NCBI GenBank assembly: GCA_002381485.1
Contig: DFTJ01000030.1
Span: 6,031 to 13,316 of the forward strand
Length of the DNA: 7,286 nucleotides
Source of the DNA: Candidatus Saccharibacteria bacterium UBA4215
GTDB lineage: Bacteria > Patescibacteriota > Saccharimonadia > Saccharimonadales > Saccharimonadaceae
Direction of reading: 5' to 3'
Positions 1 to 6,485 of this stretch are shown here, one piece after another. The position numbers were made by a program, and so were the translations under genes. The notes beneath the pieces are model-generated. The model saw only the letters and a program-made list of their open reading frames with translations, had not been told where the DNA came from and made no database searches. The first letter of the stretch is position 1. Every line of letters starts with the position of its first letter.

Positions 1-1934
1 TCAAAGAGCCGCGCACTGTTGATATGGAGCTCGTTCAAGCTCAACAAGCCCGTCAAATTCTTGACCGACTGGTTGGATTTGAATTATCTCCTGTTATCTG
101 GCAAAAAGTCCCTGGTGGAAAATCTGCTGGGCGCGTTCAGTCGCCGGCTGTCCGTTTACTCGTAGAGCGTGAGCGTGAAATTGACGCCTTCGAAGGCTCC
201 TACCAATTTAAGGTCACCGCCGAATTCAGCCATAACGGCGCCACGGTAAAAGCCGAACTGCCACACCGTTTTGCTACCGAACCCGAAGCCCAAACATTCT
301 TGGAATCACTAAAAGATGCATCCTTTACCGTCAGTGCGGTTACCACCAGCCCTGGCACACGGAACCCCGGCGCGCCGTTCACCACCAGCACATTACAGCA
401 AGAAGCAAACTCAAAACTCGGCTTCGGCGCACGAGCGACCATGTCGAGTGCCCAGAAGCTTTACCAAGAGGGTAAGATTACCTACATGCGTACCGACTCG
501 ATGAACCTCAGCGGTCAAGCTATTGCTGCCGCTGCCGACTATATTAAGGGACGTTTTGGAGAAGAGTACTCGCAAGTGCGCAAGTTCAAGACAAAATCAT
601 CCGGTGCCCAAGAAGCCCACGAGGCAATTCGCCCAACTGATATGACGCTCGAAAAGGGAAGCGGCAACGAATACGACCAAAAACTATATGATCTTATTCG
701 CCGACGCACACTCGCCAGCCAAATGGCCCCTGCCAAGCTCGAAAAGACGACAGTCACTATCGATATCAGTAACTCCGACAAGACGTTTGAAGCCAAGGGT
801 GAAGTTATCGTGTTTGACGGCTTCCTAAGGGTCTACGGCGCCAGCAAAAAGGACCCTGACATTCTTCCCGCTATGACTAGCGGCGACCACCTGACACTCG
901 ATACTGTGCTTGCAAAGCAGACTTTTGCTCGGCCCCCAGCACGCTACACAGAAGGAAGTCTAGTCAAGAAACTAGAGGAGCTAGGAATTGGCCGTCCCTC
1001 TACTTATGCAACAATTATTAACACCATCCAGGTGCGTGATTATGCCGTCAAGGGTGACGGGGAGGGGAATCCTCGTGACGTCATTACGCTGACACTCGCC
1101 GGCGACAAGACCGTCAACCGAGAAGTCATTGAAGAGAAGACCGGATCAGATAAAGGCAAGCTGGTACCTACTGCCATCGGCATGATGATGAGCGATTTCT
1201 TAAACGAACACTTTACGCAAATCGTTGACTACGGCTTTACCGCCGATGTTGAACAGGACTTTGACAAAATCGCCGCCGGTGCGCTAGCCCGTAATGTAAT
1301 GCTCGAAAAATTCTACACGCCATTCCATAAGTTAGTTGAAAACTCTGGTGGCATCGACCGCTCAAAAGTTGCCCAGTCTACCCCCGTCGGCACCGATCCC
1401 AAAACAGGGAAAATGATTTACGCCCGCTTTGGCCGCTTTGGCCCGATGCTACAACTCGGTGACACCGAAGATAAAGAAAACAAGCCGCAATTTGCCCCCA
1501 TGCCAGCTGGCGCCCGCATCGAAACGGTTACCCTCGAACAGGCCCTGAAGGCCTTCCAACTCCCACGTGTTGTCGGTCAGACCGAAGACGGTAAAGACAT
1601 TAAGGCTAACATCGGTCGTTTTGGACCCTATATTCAAGTCGACAAACTCTTCGTTAGCATCAAACCGCTCGACCCACACACTATCACTCTCAAGGAAGCG
1701 CTTGACCTATACGCCGAAAAGCTAAAAAGCGAAGCCGAGAAGAACATCTCTGACTTTGGTGACGGTCTGAAAGTACTCAACGGTCGGTACGGCCCGTACG
1801 TCACTGACGGAAAAAAGAATGCCAAGATCCCGAAAGATGTCGAACCGAAAGACATTACACACGAACAGGCCAAAAAGATGATCGCCGACGCTCCAGCCGG
1901 CAAGAAGCGCGTACCTCGCCGCAAGTCAAAATAG
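1..1934 (+). CDS. topA: DNA topoisomerase I (type IA), 5'-truncated by the window edge
   Basis: Type IA topoisomerase that relaxes negatively supercoiled DNA through a transient 5'-phosphotyrosine bond. The frame is open from base 3 without a start. The first residues (KEPRTVDMELVQAQQARQIL) align with the middle of TopA, so the ATG at 24 is internal and the N-terminal TOPRIM domain, about 150 residues, lies upstream of the window. Counting from the Met at 24: SAGRVQS at 34-40; the catalytic motif ITYMRTDS at 152-159 with the active-site Tyr at 154 (bases 483-485); EAHEAIRPTD at 197-206; LEELGIGRPSTYATI at 317-331. The C-terminus carries topoisomerase C-terminal repeats, recognisable by RFGRFGP (468-473), IGRFGPYIQVD (530-540) and NGRYGPYVTDGKK (586-598), and ends in a basic tail. 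The visible part has no cysteine at all, so the tetracysteine zinc ribbons of E. coli TopA are absent. A loop of about 35 residues after the GRPSTYA motif is also seen in other TopA subgroups such as Bacteroidetes. Identification is secure. Confidence 0.97.
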   Translation, partial: KEPRTVDMELVQAQQARQILDRLVGFELSPVIWQKVPGGKSAGRVQSPAVRLLVEREREIDAFEGSYQFKVTAEFSHNGATVKAELPHRFATEPEAQTFLESLKDASFTVSAVTTSPGTRNPGAPFTTSTLQQEANSKLGFGARATMSSAQKLYQEGKITYMRTDSMNLSGQAIAAAADYIKGRFGEEYSQVRKFKTKSSGAQEAHEAIRPTDMTLEKGSGNEYDQKLYDLIRRRTLASQMAPAKLEKTTVTIDISNSDKTFEAKGEVIVFDGFLRVYGASKKDPDILPAMTSGDHLTLDTVLAKQTFARPPARYTEGSLVKKLEELGIGRPSTYATIINTIQVRDYAVKGDGEGNPRDVITLTLAGDKTVNREVIEEKTGSDKGKLVPTAIGMMMSDFLNEHFTQIVDYGFTADVEQDFDKIAAGALARNVMLEKFYTPFHKLVENSGGIDRSKVAQSTPVGTDPKTGKMIYARFGRFGPMLQLGDTEDKENKPQFAPMPAGARIETVTLEQALKAFQLPRVVGQTEDGKDIKANIGRFGPYIQVDKLFVSIKPLDPHTITLKEALDLYAEKLKSEAEKNISDFGDGLKVLNGRYGPYVTDGKKNAKIPKDVEPKDITHEQAKKMIADAPAGKKRVPRRKSK

Positions 1935-1947
1935 CCTAAAAAAGGCT
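1933..1947 (+). terminator. Weak stem-loop at the topA stop codon
   Basis: AGCCT and AGGCT form a 5-bp stem around an AAAAA loop, starting inside the topA stop codon. It is followed by TATATA rather than a T run, so it is at best a poor intrinsic terminator. A second small hairpin, CCACA-TCT-TGTGG at 1954-1966, follows closely and may contribute. No better candidate for ending topA transcription is visible before the next promoters. Confidence 0.25.
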
Positions 1948-1961
1948 TATATACCACATCT

Positions 1962-1970
1962 TGTGGATAA
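1962..1970 (-). promoter_or_regulatory. Perfect DnaA-box 9-mer (TTATCCACA on the minus strand)
   Basis: The + strand reads TGTGGATAA, the exact complement of the canonical DnaA box TTATCCACA. It lies between the topA stop and the promoters of the next gene and overlaps the right arm of a small hairpin (1954-1966). A single box with no cluster around it is more likely a regulatory site or chance than an origin. Binding by DnaA is inference from the match alone. Confidence 0.35.
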
Positions 1971-1989
1971 CTAAAGCATTACAACACTA

Positions 1990-2020
1990 TTTACAGCGTG
2001 TGTCTATTTCATGCTATAAT
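1990..2020 (+). promoter_or_regulatory. Upstream sigma70-type promoter P1 (extended -10)
   Basis: TTTACA at 1990-1995 (5 of 6 to consensus) and TATAAT at 2015-2020 (6 of 6) with a 19-nt spacer. The spacer is longer than ideal, but a TGC at 2012-2014 gives an extended -10, which can compensate. Expected transcript start is near 2027. It faces the regulator gene at 2131 and lies 44 nt upstream of the stronger P2. Confidence 0.55.
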
Positions 2021-2035
2021 GAATTAACCAGACAA

Positions 2036-2048
2036 AATGTTTGACATT
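2036..2048. promoter_or_regulatory. Possible operator: dyad AATGT-TTG-ACATT on the P2 -35 box
   Basis: A 13-bp inverted repeat with 5-bp arms and a 3-nt centre is superimposed on the -35 hexamer of P2. A further AATGTT half-site occurs at 2067-2072, exactly 31 bp (about three helical turns) after the AATGTT beginning at 2036, and overlaps the end of the -10 box. A protein bound here would block polymerase. The arms are short and the region is AT-rich, so chance is a real alternative. No regulator is known to bind it; autoregulation by the downstream HTH protein is a guess. Confidence 0.3.
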
Positions 2049-2069
2049 ACATAAATAATCTTATATAAT
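2041..2069 (+). promoter_or_regulatory. Consensus sigma70 promoter P2 for the regulator/ATPase operon
   Basis: TTGACA at 2041-2046 and TATAAT at 2064-2069, separated by exactly 17 nt: all twelve hexamer bases and the spacing match the housekeeping sigma consensus. The surrounding sequence is AT-rich. The transcript should start near 2076, giving a leader of about 55 nt before the regulator start at 2131. So perfect a promoter predicts strong transcription unless it is repressed, and the dyad on its -35 box (2036-2048) is a candidate operator. Confidence 0.8.
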
Positions 2070-2080
2070 GTTAAGCATAA

Positions 2081-2134
2081 ATGAGTATAAACAGTAGCTC
2101 CTGTGGTGTGGCGGGAAGAAAGACGAGAGCATGA
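2081..2134 (+). CDS. Possible 17-codon upstream leader peptide, coupled to the regulator
   Basis: ATG at 2081 opens a frame encoding MSINSSSCGVAGRKTRA that stops at TGA 2132-2134, overlapping the regulator's ATG (2131-2133) as ATGA. Such overlaps are typical of translational coupling. With the P2 start expected near 2076, this ATG would sit only about five bases from the 5' end, so it could be read nearly leaderless. The regulator itself has no good Shine-Dalgarno sequence, which makes coupling attractive. A 17-codon frame can arise by chance and the peptide resembles nothing I know, so this is a hypothesis resting on position. Confidence 0.3.
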   Translation: MSINSSSCGVAGRKTRA

Positions 2135-3189
2135 CCGACCCAATTGACGCCAACGATGCCAAACAATCTATCGACCTGCAGGCTGGAGTAGCCGACGTTC
2201 TTTCTCTTATCGAACAAGAGCGTGAAAAAGAAATTATTACTCGTCGCTTCGGCCTCTATGACCGCCGCGAAACACTCGAACAAATCGGTGAGCTACTCGG
2301 TATCACTCGCGAGCGTGTCCGACAGCTAGAAAAAGCAATCCTGGTTCGCCTTAAGCTCGCCGCTGAAGAAGGCAAGACTGAAGCCGTCTCGAGCATCGAG
2401 CGCGTCTTTGTGCGTACATTAAGTGAAATGGGCCGTGTTGCCCGTGTCCAGGACCTAGCAGACCTCCTATACGGTCGTGCGACTAATCAGCAAGAACGCT
2501 CGCACGTCGCCTTTATCGCCACCCTGGCGCCTGGCCTGACTGTTGTTGATGAAAACGACAACTACCATCACGCCATCGCCATCGCTGACTACGGTGACGA
2601 AAAGAAGATCCGTAGCCACATCGACAGCATTGTTAAAACAATCAAAGAGCATGGCCAACCGATGAGCCTCGACCAGCTCCACGATGCCCTCAGCTACGAG
2701 CACCCAGACCACGTCCGTGCTCTGGCCAGTGTCAGCAAGCAACTTGCACACCTAAAAGACAGCTGGGGACTCGCCAAGTGGCCAACTGTTAACCCAAAGA
2801 ATATCCGCGACAAGATTTACGTTATCTTGGCAGAGAACAAGAAGCCGCTTCACTTTTCTGATATCGCAAAAGCTATCAAAGCAAGTAGCTTTAAGCGCAA
2901 AGATGTGACCACGCAGGCCATCCATAACGAACTTATCAAGGACAAACGCTTCGTCCTGATTGGTCGCGGCATCTACGCACTCGATAACTGGGGATACAGC
3001 AAGGGTACTGTATCCGACATCATCGCGAGCGTACTCAAGGACGCTAAAGAGCCCCTTCACCGTGATGAAATCGTCAAACGCGTCCTAAAAAGCCGCCAAG
3101 TAAAGGAGACAACCATTCTCCTCAACCTCCAAAGCAAGCCGCAATTCAAGCGGGTCGCAAAAGCGACCTACACCCTTGACCTTGGCTAG
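2131..3189 (+). CDS. Sigma70 region 4 / HARE-type multi-HTH transcription regulator
   Basis: A 352-residue cytoplasmic DNA-binding protein. Residues about 22-77 form a sigma70 region 4 helix-turn-helix: EIITRRFGLYDRRETLEQIG followed by LLGITRERVRQLEKA, the part of sigma factors that reads the -35 element and touches the RNA polymerase beta flap. Sigma regions 2 and 3 are absent, so it cannot melt a -10 element and is not a complete sigma factor. The rest looks like winged-helix modules in a row: a probable one at about 90-152, another at about 160-220, then two HARE-HTH-like units at about 224-288 (KPLHFSDIAKAI then FVLIGRGIYAL) and 291-350 (EPLHRDEIVKRV then FKRVAKATYTL). HARE-HTH is the fold of the Firmicutes RNA polymerase delta subunit (RpoE). 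A role as an RNA polymerase accessory factor or promoter-specific regulator is inferred. No other in-frame start exists upstream before a stop, and the Shine-Dalgarno is weak. Two promoters precede it and the ATPase follows after 45 nt, probably on the same transcript. Confidence 0.88.
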   Translation: MTDPIDANDAKQSIDLQAGVADVLSLIEQEREKEIITRRFGLYDRRETLEQIGELLGITRERVRQLEKAILVRLKLAAEEGKTEAVSSIERVFVRTLSEMGRVARVQDLADLLYGRATNQQERSHVAFIATLAPGLTVVDENDNYHHAIAIADYGDEKKIRSHIDSIVKTIKEHGQPMSLDQLHDALSYEHPDHVRALASVSKQLAHLKDSWGLAKWPTVNPKNIRDKIYVILAENKKPLHFSDIAKAIKASSFKRKDVTTQAIHNELIKDKRFVLIGRGIYALDNWGYSKGTVSDIIASVLKDAKEPLHRDEIVKRVLKSRQVKETTILLNLQSKPQFKRVAKATYTLDLG

Positions 3190-3209
3190 GTCATTGCCAG
3201 ATTGCGCCA

Positions 3210-3216
3210 GAGGTGA
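3210..3216 (+). promoter_or_regulatory. Strong but distant Shine-Dalgarno GAGGTGA before the ATPase gene
   Basis: GAGGTGA is a 7-base match to the 16S anti-Shine-Dalgarno complement, but it ends 18 nt before the ATG at 3235, against a usual spacing of 5-10 nt. No alternative start fits: the GTG at 3213 meets a stop after two codons, and the ATPase frame has a TGA at 3214-3216. Either the spacing is tolerated through local folding or the motif is fortuitous. Confidence 0.35.
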
Positions 3217-3234
3217 GAGAATAGCATAGACAAT

Positions 3235-5850
3235 ATGAGCGTACTCGGCGAAATTTTCGGATTCCTACTGCAGTGGTATGTGTGGCTGCCCATCGTTTTG
3301 GTGCTCGCATTCTTGACATGGCGCAATTGGAAGAAGGTTGAGGCTATTAACGACGTCGAAAGCGACCTTCTGATTCTTGAAATCCCGAAGACAAATGACA
3401 AGAAAGAACTTGCAGCCGAGCAGCTGTTTGCCAGTCTGCACGGTATCTTGCGTGATCGCAAAGAACTAAAAGCCAACGGAGGCATCCAAGAACATCTTAG
3501 CTTCGAGATCGCCTCAGTAAACGGACAAATCCGCTTTTATTGCTGGGTGCCAAAAACACTGCGAAGTTTTGTAGAAAGCCAGATTTACTCGCAATATCCG
3601 ACCGTACAGATTAGTGACGCCGAGGAGGACTACGTCGCTCACGAACGTCATCACAGCGTCATCCACACTGCCGAAATTACTTTGACAGAAGATGACGTTC
3701 TTCCCATAAAAACCTTTCAAAGCTTCGAAGTTGACCCGCTCGCCGGAATCACCGGAACACTTGCGAAGCTCGAGTCGACCGGAGAGGAAGTCTGGGTACA
3801 GATACTTGCAAAGCCTATCGCCGACGACTGGCACAAATCATCCGAACGCTGGACAAAGAAAGTCCGCGGCGGAAAATCCTCCTCTGCGTCTAATGGGGGA
3901 TTCGAGTGGCTCGCTGGCGTCTTCGAGGCACTCTGGCGACCACCCGAAGAGACCGAAAAGGCCAAAGCTCCGAAAGAGCTCACCGAACGAGACAAAACGC
4001 GGATCTCTGAGGCCGAAAAGAAGGCTACCAAACTGGGCTACGAAGTCCGCATCCGCCTTGCGTACCTAGGGGAGAGTAGTACCAGCGCCCGCCAACGTAT
4101 GCAGGCAATTGTGGGGACCTTCAAGCAGTACAACAGTACCAACCTAAACGGCTTTAAGATTGCCAAGGCCAGTTTCAAAAAGGAAGACTTGGCAAAGTAC
4201 CGCCAACGATCATTCGCCCGCGGCGGATTTATTTTGAATATAGAAGAACTCGCCAGCGTATTTCACTTGCCACACACCAACGTTGAAACACCCAACATTG
4301 TCTGGGCATCTTCCAAAACAGCCGAGCCGCCTGCAAAACTTCCTATCATCACCGGGAATCCAGCAATCGATGAAAACATTAGCGCTTTTGGACTAACAAA
4401 CTTCCGCGGCATCAATCATCAGTTTGGCATGCCCCACAGCGACCGTTCCCGCCACGTCTACATTATTGGTCAAACCGGTGCGGGTAAATCGGGTACTCTC
4501 GAGCTATTTGCACTCAGCGATATCTTCCATGGTCATGGTTACGCGATTATTGACCCGCATGGTGACTTCGCCGTCAACAACCTCCGTTTTATTCCCGGCA
4601 GTCGCCTTGATGACGTCGTCTATTTCAACCCTGCAGACACAGCCTTCCCCCTAGGATTTAACCCGCTCGAGGTCACTAACCCAAGCCAAAAATCAAACAT
4701 TAGCTCGGAGGTCATCGGCGTCCTCAAACGCATGTTTGGTGAGAGTTGGGGGCCACGATTGGAGTACATCCTTCGCTATACCATCCTGGCACTGCTCGAT
4801 CGCCCAGAGACGACCATGCTCGATATTACTCGCATGCTGACCGACAAGAAGTTCCGCAATGAGACGCTCAGCTACTGTACAGACACGGTTGTCCTTAACT
4901 TCTGGAAGATTGAGTTCGCCAGCTGGAATGACAAGTTTCAATCCGAAGCTATTGCTCCCGTCTTAAACAAGGTCGGTGCCTTTACGGCCAACCCGGTCAT
5001 TCGTAACATCATCGGTCAGCCAAAATCGACCTTCAATATCCGAAAAATCATGGACGAAGGCAAGATCCTGGTCGTAAACCTGTCAAAGGGGCTAATCGGC
5101 GAAGACAACGCCTCCATCCTTGGCGCCTTCTTAGTTACCAAAGTCCAGCTGGCCGCCATGAGCCGCAGTGATATTCCAAACATTGCCGACCGCCGACCAT
5201 TCTACTTATACGTCGACGAATTCCAGAACTTTGCGACTGATTCATTCGCCACCATCCTCTCAGAGGCCCGTAAATATGGCCTAAACCTTACTGTGGCCAA
5301 CCAATACATCAGCCAGATGAACGATACCGTTCGGGACGCCGTTTTTGGCAACGTCGGCACAATGATCTCGTTCCGTGTTTCGGCTGATGATGCACCGATC
5401 CTCTCGAAGCAATTCGAGCCTCAGTTCGAGGCCCAAGATCTCCTCCAAATGCACAACCGTAACTTTGTCATGAATATGGTCATTAACGGGGAGAAGGCCC
5501 CAGCATTTAGCGCCCGCACCCTCGAGCTGCCACCAGAACAGATTGACAACACTGGTCGCATTATCGAAAATACTCGCCGCATCTACAGCCGGAGTAGGGC
5601 AGAGGTAGAGCAAGAGATTGCCGAAGCCATCAAAGTCCCAGAAAATCTCCAACAAAAGCCAAAGTCACAACCTCAAGCCAAGCAATGGCCAGTCGATGCC
5701 GGCGCTATGGCCGTCAGCCAGGTTGTCGATGGCTCTAGGACGCCCGCAGAGCAGGGGAGTACTTCGACCGAACCAACCACCGAAAAACCAAAACGTAAGC
5801 GCACACGCAGCCGCAAGCGCAAAAAGGCAACGACCGAAACAACTGAATAG
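3235..5850 (+). CDS. VirD4/TraG/HerA-type membrane-anchored P-loop ATPase
   Basis: An 871-residue ATPase related to type IV secretion coupling proteins, which form hexameric motors that thread DNA or protein through a membrane. A single hydrophobic helix lies at about residues 8-28, followed by RNWKK, predicting the C-terminal bulk in the cytoplasm. Residues about 40-350 form a large N-terminal domain I cannot assign firmly. The motor domain follows: Walker A GQTGAGKS at 412-419; IIDPHGDF at 438-445, typical of TraG-like and HerA-like pumps; FNPLEV at 475-480; Walker B FYLYVDEF at 656-663 with Asp661 and Glu662; and a motif III-like TVANQ at 686-690. The extreme C-terminus (about 851-864) is strongly basic (KPKRKRTRSRKRKK), suiting nucleic-acid contact or docking. 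All catalytic motifs are intact. It follows the regulator by 45 nt and the next gene starts at its stop codon, suggesting one operon. No relaxase, VirB4, pilin or channel gene is visible, so whether it moves DNA, protein or serves competence is open. Confidence 0.93.
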   Translation: MSVLGEIFGFLLQWYVWLPIVLVLAFLTWRNWKKVEAINDVESDLLILEIPKTNDKKELAAEQLFASLHGILRDRKELKANGGIQEHLSFEIASVNGQIRFYCWVPKTLRSFVESQIYSQYPTVQISDAEEDYVAHERHHSVIHTAEITLTEDDVLPIKTFQSFEVDPLAGITGTLAKLESTGEEVWVQILAKPIADDWHKSSERWTKKVRGGKSSSASNGGFEWLAGVFEALWRPPEETEKAKAPKELTERDKTRISEAEKKATKLGYEVRIRLAYLGESSTSARQRMQAIVGTFKQYNSTNLNGFKIAKASFKKEDLAKYRQRSFARGGFILNIEELASVFHLPHTNVETPNIVWASSKTAEPPAKLPIITGNPAIDENISAFGLTNFRGINHQFGMPHSDRSRHVYIIGQTGAGKSGTLELFALSDIFHGHGYAIIDPHGDFAVNNLRFIPGSRLDDVVYFNPADTAFPLGFNPLEVTNPSQKSNISSEVIGVLKRMFGESWGPRLEYILRYTILALLDRPETTMLDITRMLTDKKFRNETLSYCTDTVVLNFWKIEFASWNDKFQSEAIAPVLNKVGAFTANPVIRNIIGQPKSTFNIRKIMDEGKILVVNLSKGLIGEDNASILGAFLVTKVQLAAMSRSDIPNIADRRPFYLYVDEFQNFATDSFATILSEARKYGLNLTVANQYISQMNDTVRDAVFGNVGTMISFRVSADDAPILSKQFEPQFEAQDLLQMHNRNFVMNMVINGEKAPAFSARTLELPPEQIDNTGRIIENTRRIYSRSRAEVEQEIAEAIKVPENLQQKPKSQPQAKQWPVDAGAMAVSQVVDGSRTPAEQGSTSTEPTTEKPKRKRTRSRKRKKATTETTE

Positions 5851-5923
5851 ATGAGCAGGGTGGGGGAAAGATGCGAGCATTAAAACACTCGGCGAAGTTC
5901 CAACACTGACACCCGACCAAGAT

Positions 5924-6175
5924 GTGCAGCAAGCGTTTGAAACAATGGTTGCAGCTGCAGTTGAAGCGCACCCCAAAAGCTATGACGAGAGAGAAGAGCT
6001 TGCCCCCGGTATCACTCTCGTCTACCCGAAAGACGGAGAGAGTTTACGCGAAAACTACGACGAGCTCACTGCCTACCAATTCGTCACTGCCGCAGAAGCT
6101 ATTGGGCTCAATCCATCAATAGGAAAAGGGGGCATACGGCCGTCTCCTGATGTACATGGGGCATCAAAGTCTTGA
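5924..6175 (+). CDS. Middle fragment of the frameshifted gene (GTG start, 83 residues)
   Basis: This is the piece a gene caller would report for the second frame. GTG 5924 is the only usual start codon in this frame, but the frame is open back to 5855 and the upstream codons (DASIKTLGEVPTLTPDQD) look as protein-like as the rest, so the GTG is probably internal. Visible features are a helix-like QQAFETMVAAAVEAH, a strand-like GITLVYPKDGE and a helix-like AYQFVTAAEAIGL. The last 14 or so residues after the G run at 6128-6132 are out-of-frame sequence and overlap the next fragment by 26 nt. Confidence 0.45.
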   Translation: MQQAFETMVAAAVEAHPKSYDEREELAPGITLVYPKDGESLRENYDELTAYQFVTAAEAIGLNPSIGKGGIRPSPDVHGASKS

Positions 6176-6431
6176 AGAGATGGCTTATGCAACTTCACCA
6201 AAAAAACTCGACAACATAAAAAGCAATCTCTTGCGCCACATCGAGTTCACATCAAAACGCACCAGCCAAGATATTATCCACGAGACCGTCTGGCAACGAT
6301 CATACATGGAGATAACTCTCGACGTTGACGAGGCGCGGCAAGCCGTTATTGAAATACTTAGAGCCAACGACCAGCAATTCACTCCAAACATGAAGCGTGT
6401 CCTCCGTACAATATTCGAGGGGACAGAATAG
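6150..6431 (+). CDS. C-terminal fragment of the frameshifted gene (93 residues)
   Basis: The third frame, open from 6123 to the TAG at 6429-6431. ATG 6150 is the first standard start, but the preceding codons (EKGAYGRLL) read on naturally from the middle fragment, so it too is probably internal, and no Shine-Dalgarno precedes it. The sequence is mostly charged helix: SPKKLDNIKSNLLRHIEF, an RTSQDIIHETVW segment, a short strand MEITLDV, then EARQAVIEILRAND and a terminal NMKRVLRTIFEG helix. It could be a separate small protein if translated alone. No family is recognised. Confidence 0.45.
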   Translation: MYMGHQSLEEMAYATSPKKLDNIKSNLLRHIEFTSKRTSQDIIHETVWQRSYMEITLDVDEARQAVIEILRANDQQFTPNMKRVLRTIFEGTE

Positions 6432-6467
6432 CCCTGTAGCTGCAAGTTGATCATGCCGCAAGTTAGT

Positions 6468-6485
6468 TAGAACAAAAATAGAACA
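6468..6485. repeat. 18-bp direct repeat, copy 1; LexA-like GAAC-N7-GAAC
   Basis: TAGAACAAAAATAGAACA occurs here and, base for base, at 7018-7035, 550 bp apart in the same orientation. Each copy is itself a tandem repeat: TAGAAC, five A, TAGAAC. Read on the other strand the core is GTTC-N7-GTTC, the direct-repeat geometry of the alphaproteobacterial LexA box. This copy lies 36 nt past the stop of the frameshifted gene, with no obvious promoter on it. It could equally be the end of a small inserted element. Confidence 0.75.

Larger units (their letters stand above)
5851..6431 (+). pseudogene. Gene of unknown family broken by two +1 frameshifts at GGGGG runs
   Basis: Three consecutive reading frames join into one protein if one G is dropped from each of two five-G runs. 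ATG 5851, directly after the ATPase stop, reads MSRVG to the run at 5862-5866. Dropping one G continues with KDASIKTLGEVPTLTPDQD into the frame seen from 5924, which runs to NPSIGKG at the second run (6128-6132). Dropping one G there gives AYGRLLMYMGHQSLEEMAY and the last frame to TAG 6429-6431. The repaired protein is 192 residues, soluble, acidic to neutral, with a predicted alpha-rich C-terminal half and no signal peptide or membrane helix. As written, frame 1 stops at TAA 5881-5883 and frame 2 at TGA 6173-6175. I do not recognise the family. Homopolymer sequencing error, true gene decay, or (least likely) programmed frameshifting could explain it. Five-G runs inside the ATPase gene at about 3895 and 4748 are in frame, so not every such run is wrong. 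Confidence 0.7.

Noticed and set aside
24..26. ATG at 24 as the true topA start
   Set aside because: The upstream in-frame residues match the TopA core and the TOPRIM domain would be missing; the gene is cut by the window edge.
1030..1170. About 35-residue insertion in TopA as a lineage novelty
   Set aside because: A similar loop between the GRPSTYA motif and the GKL-PT-IG motif is known in other TopA subgroups such as Bacteroidetes, so it is not new.
5851..5883. Programmed +1 frameshifting as in prfB
   Set aside because: There is no slippery codon followed directly by a stop and no upstream Shine-Dalgarno-like stimulator; indels in the G runs are simpler, though not excluded without reads.
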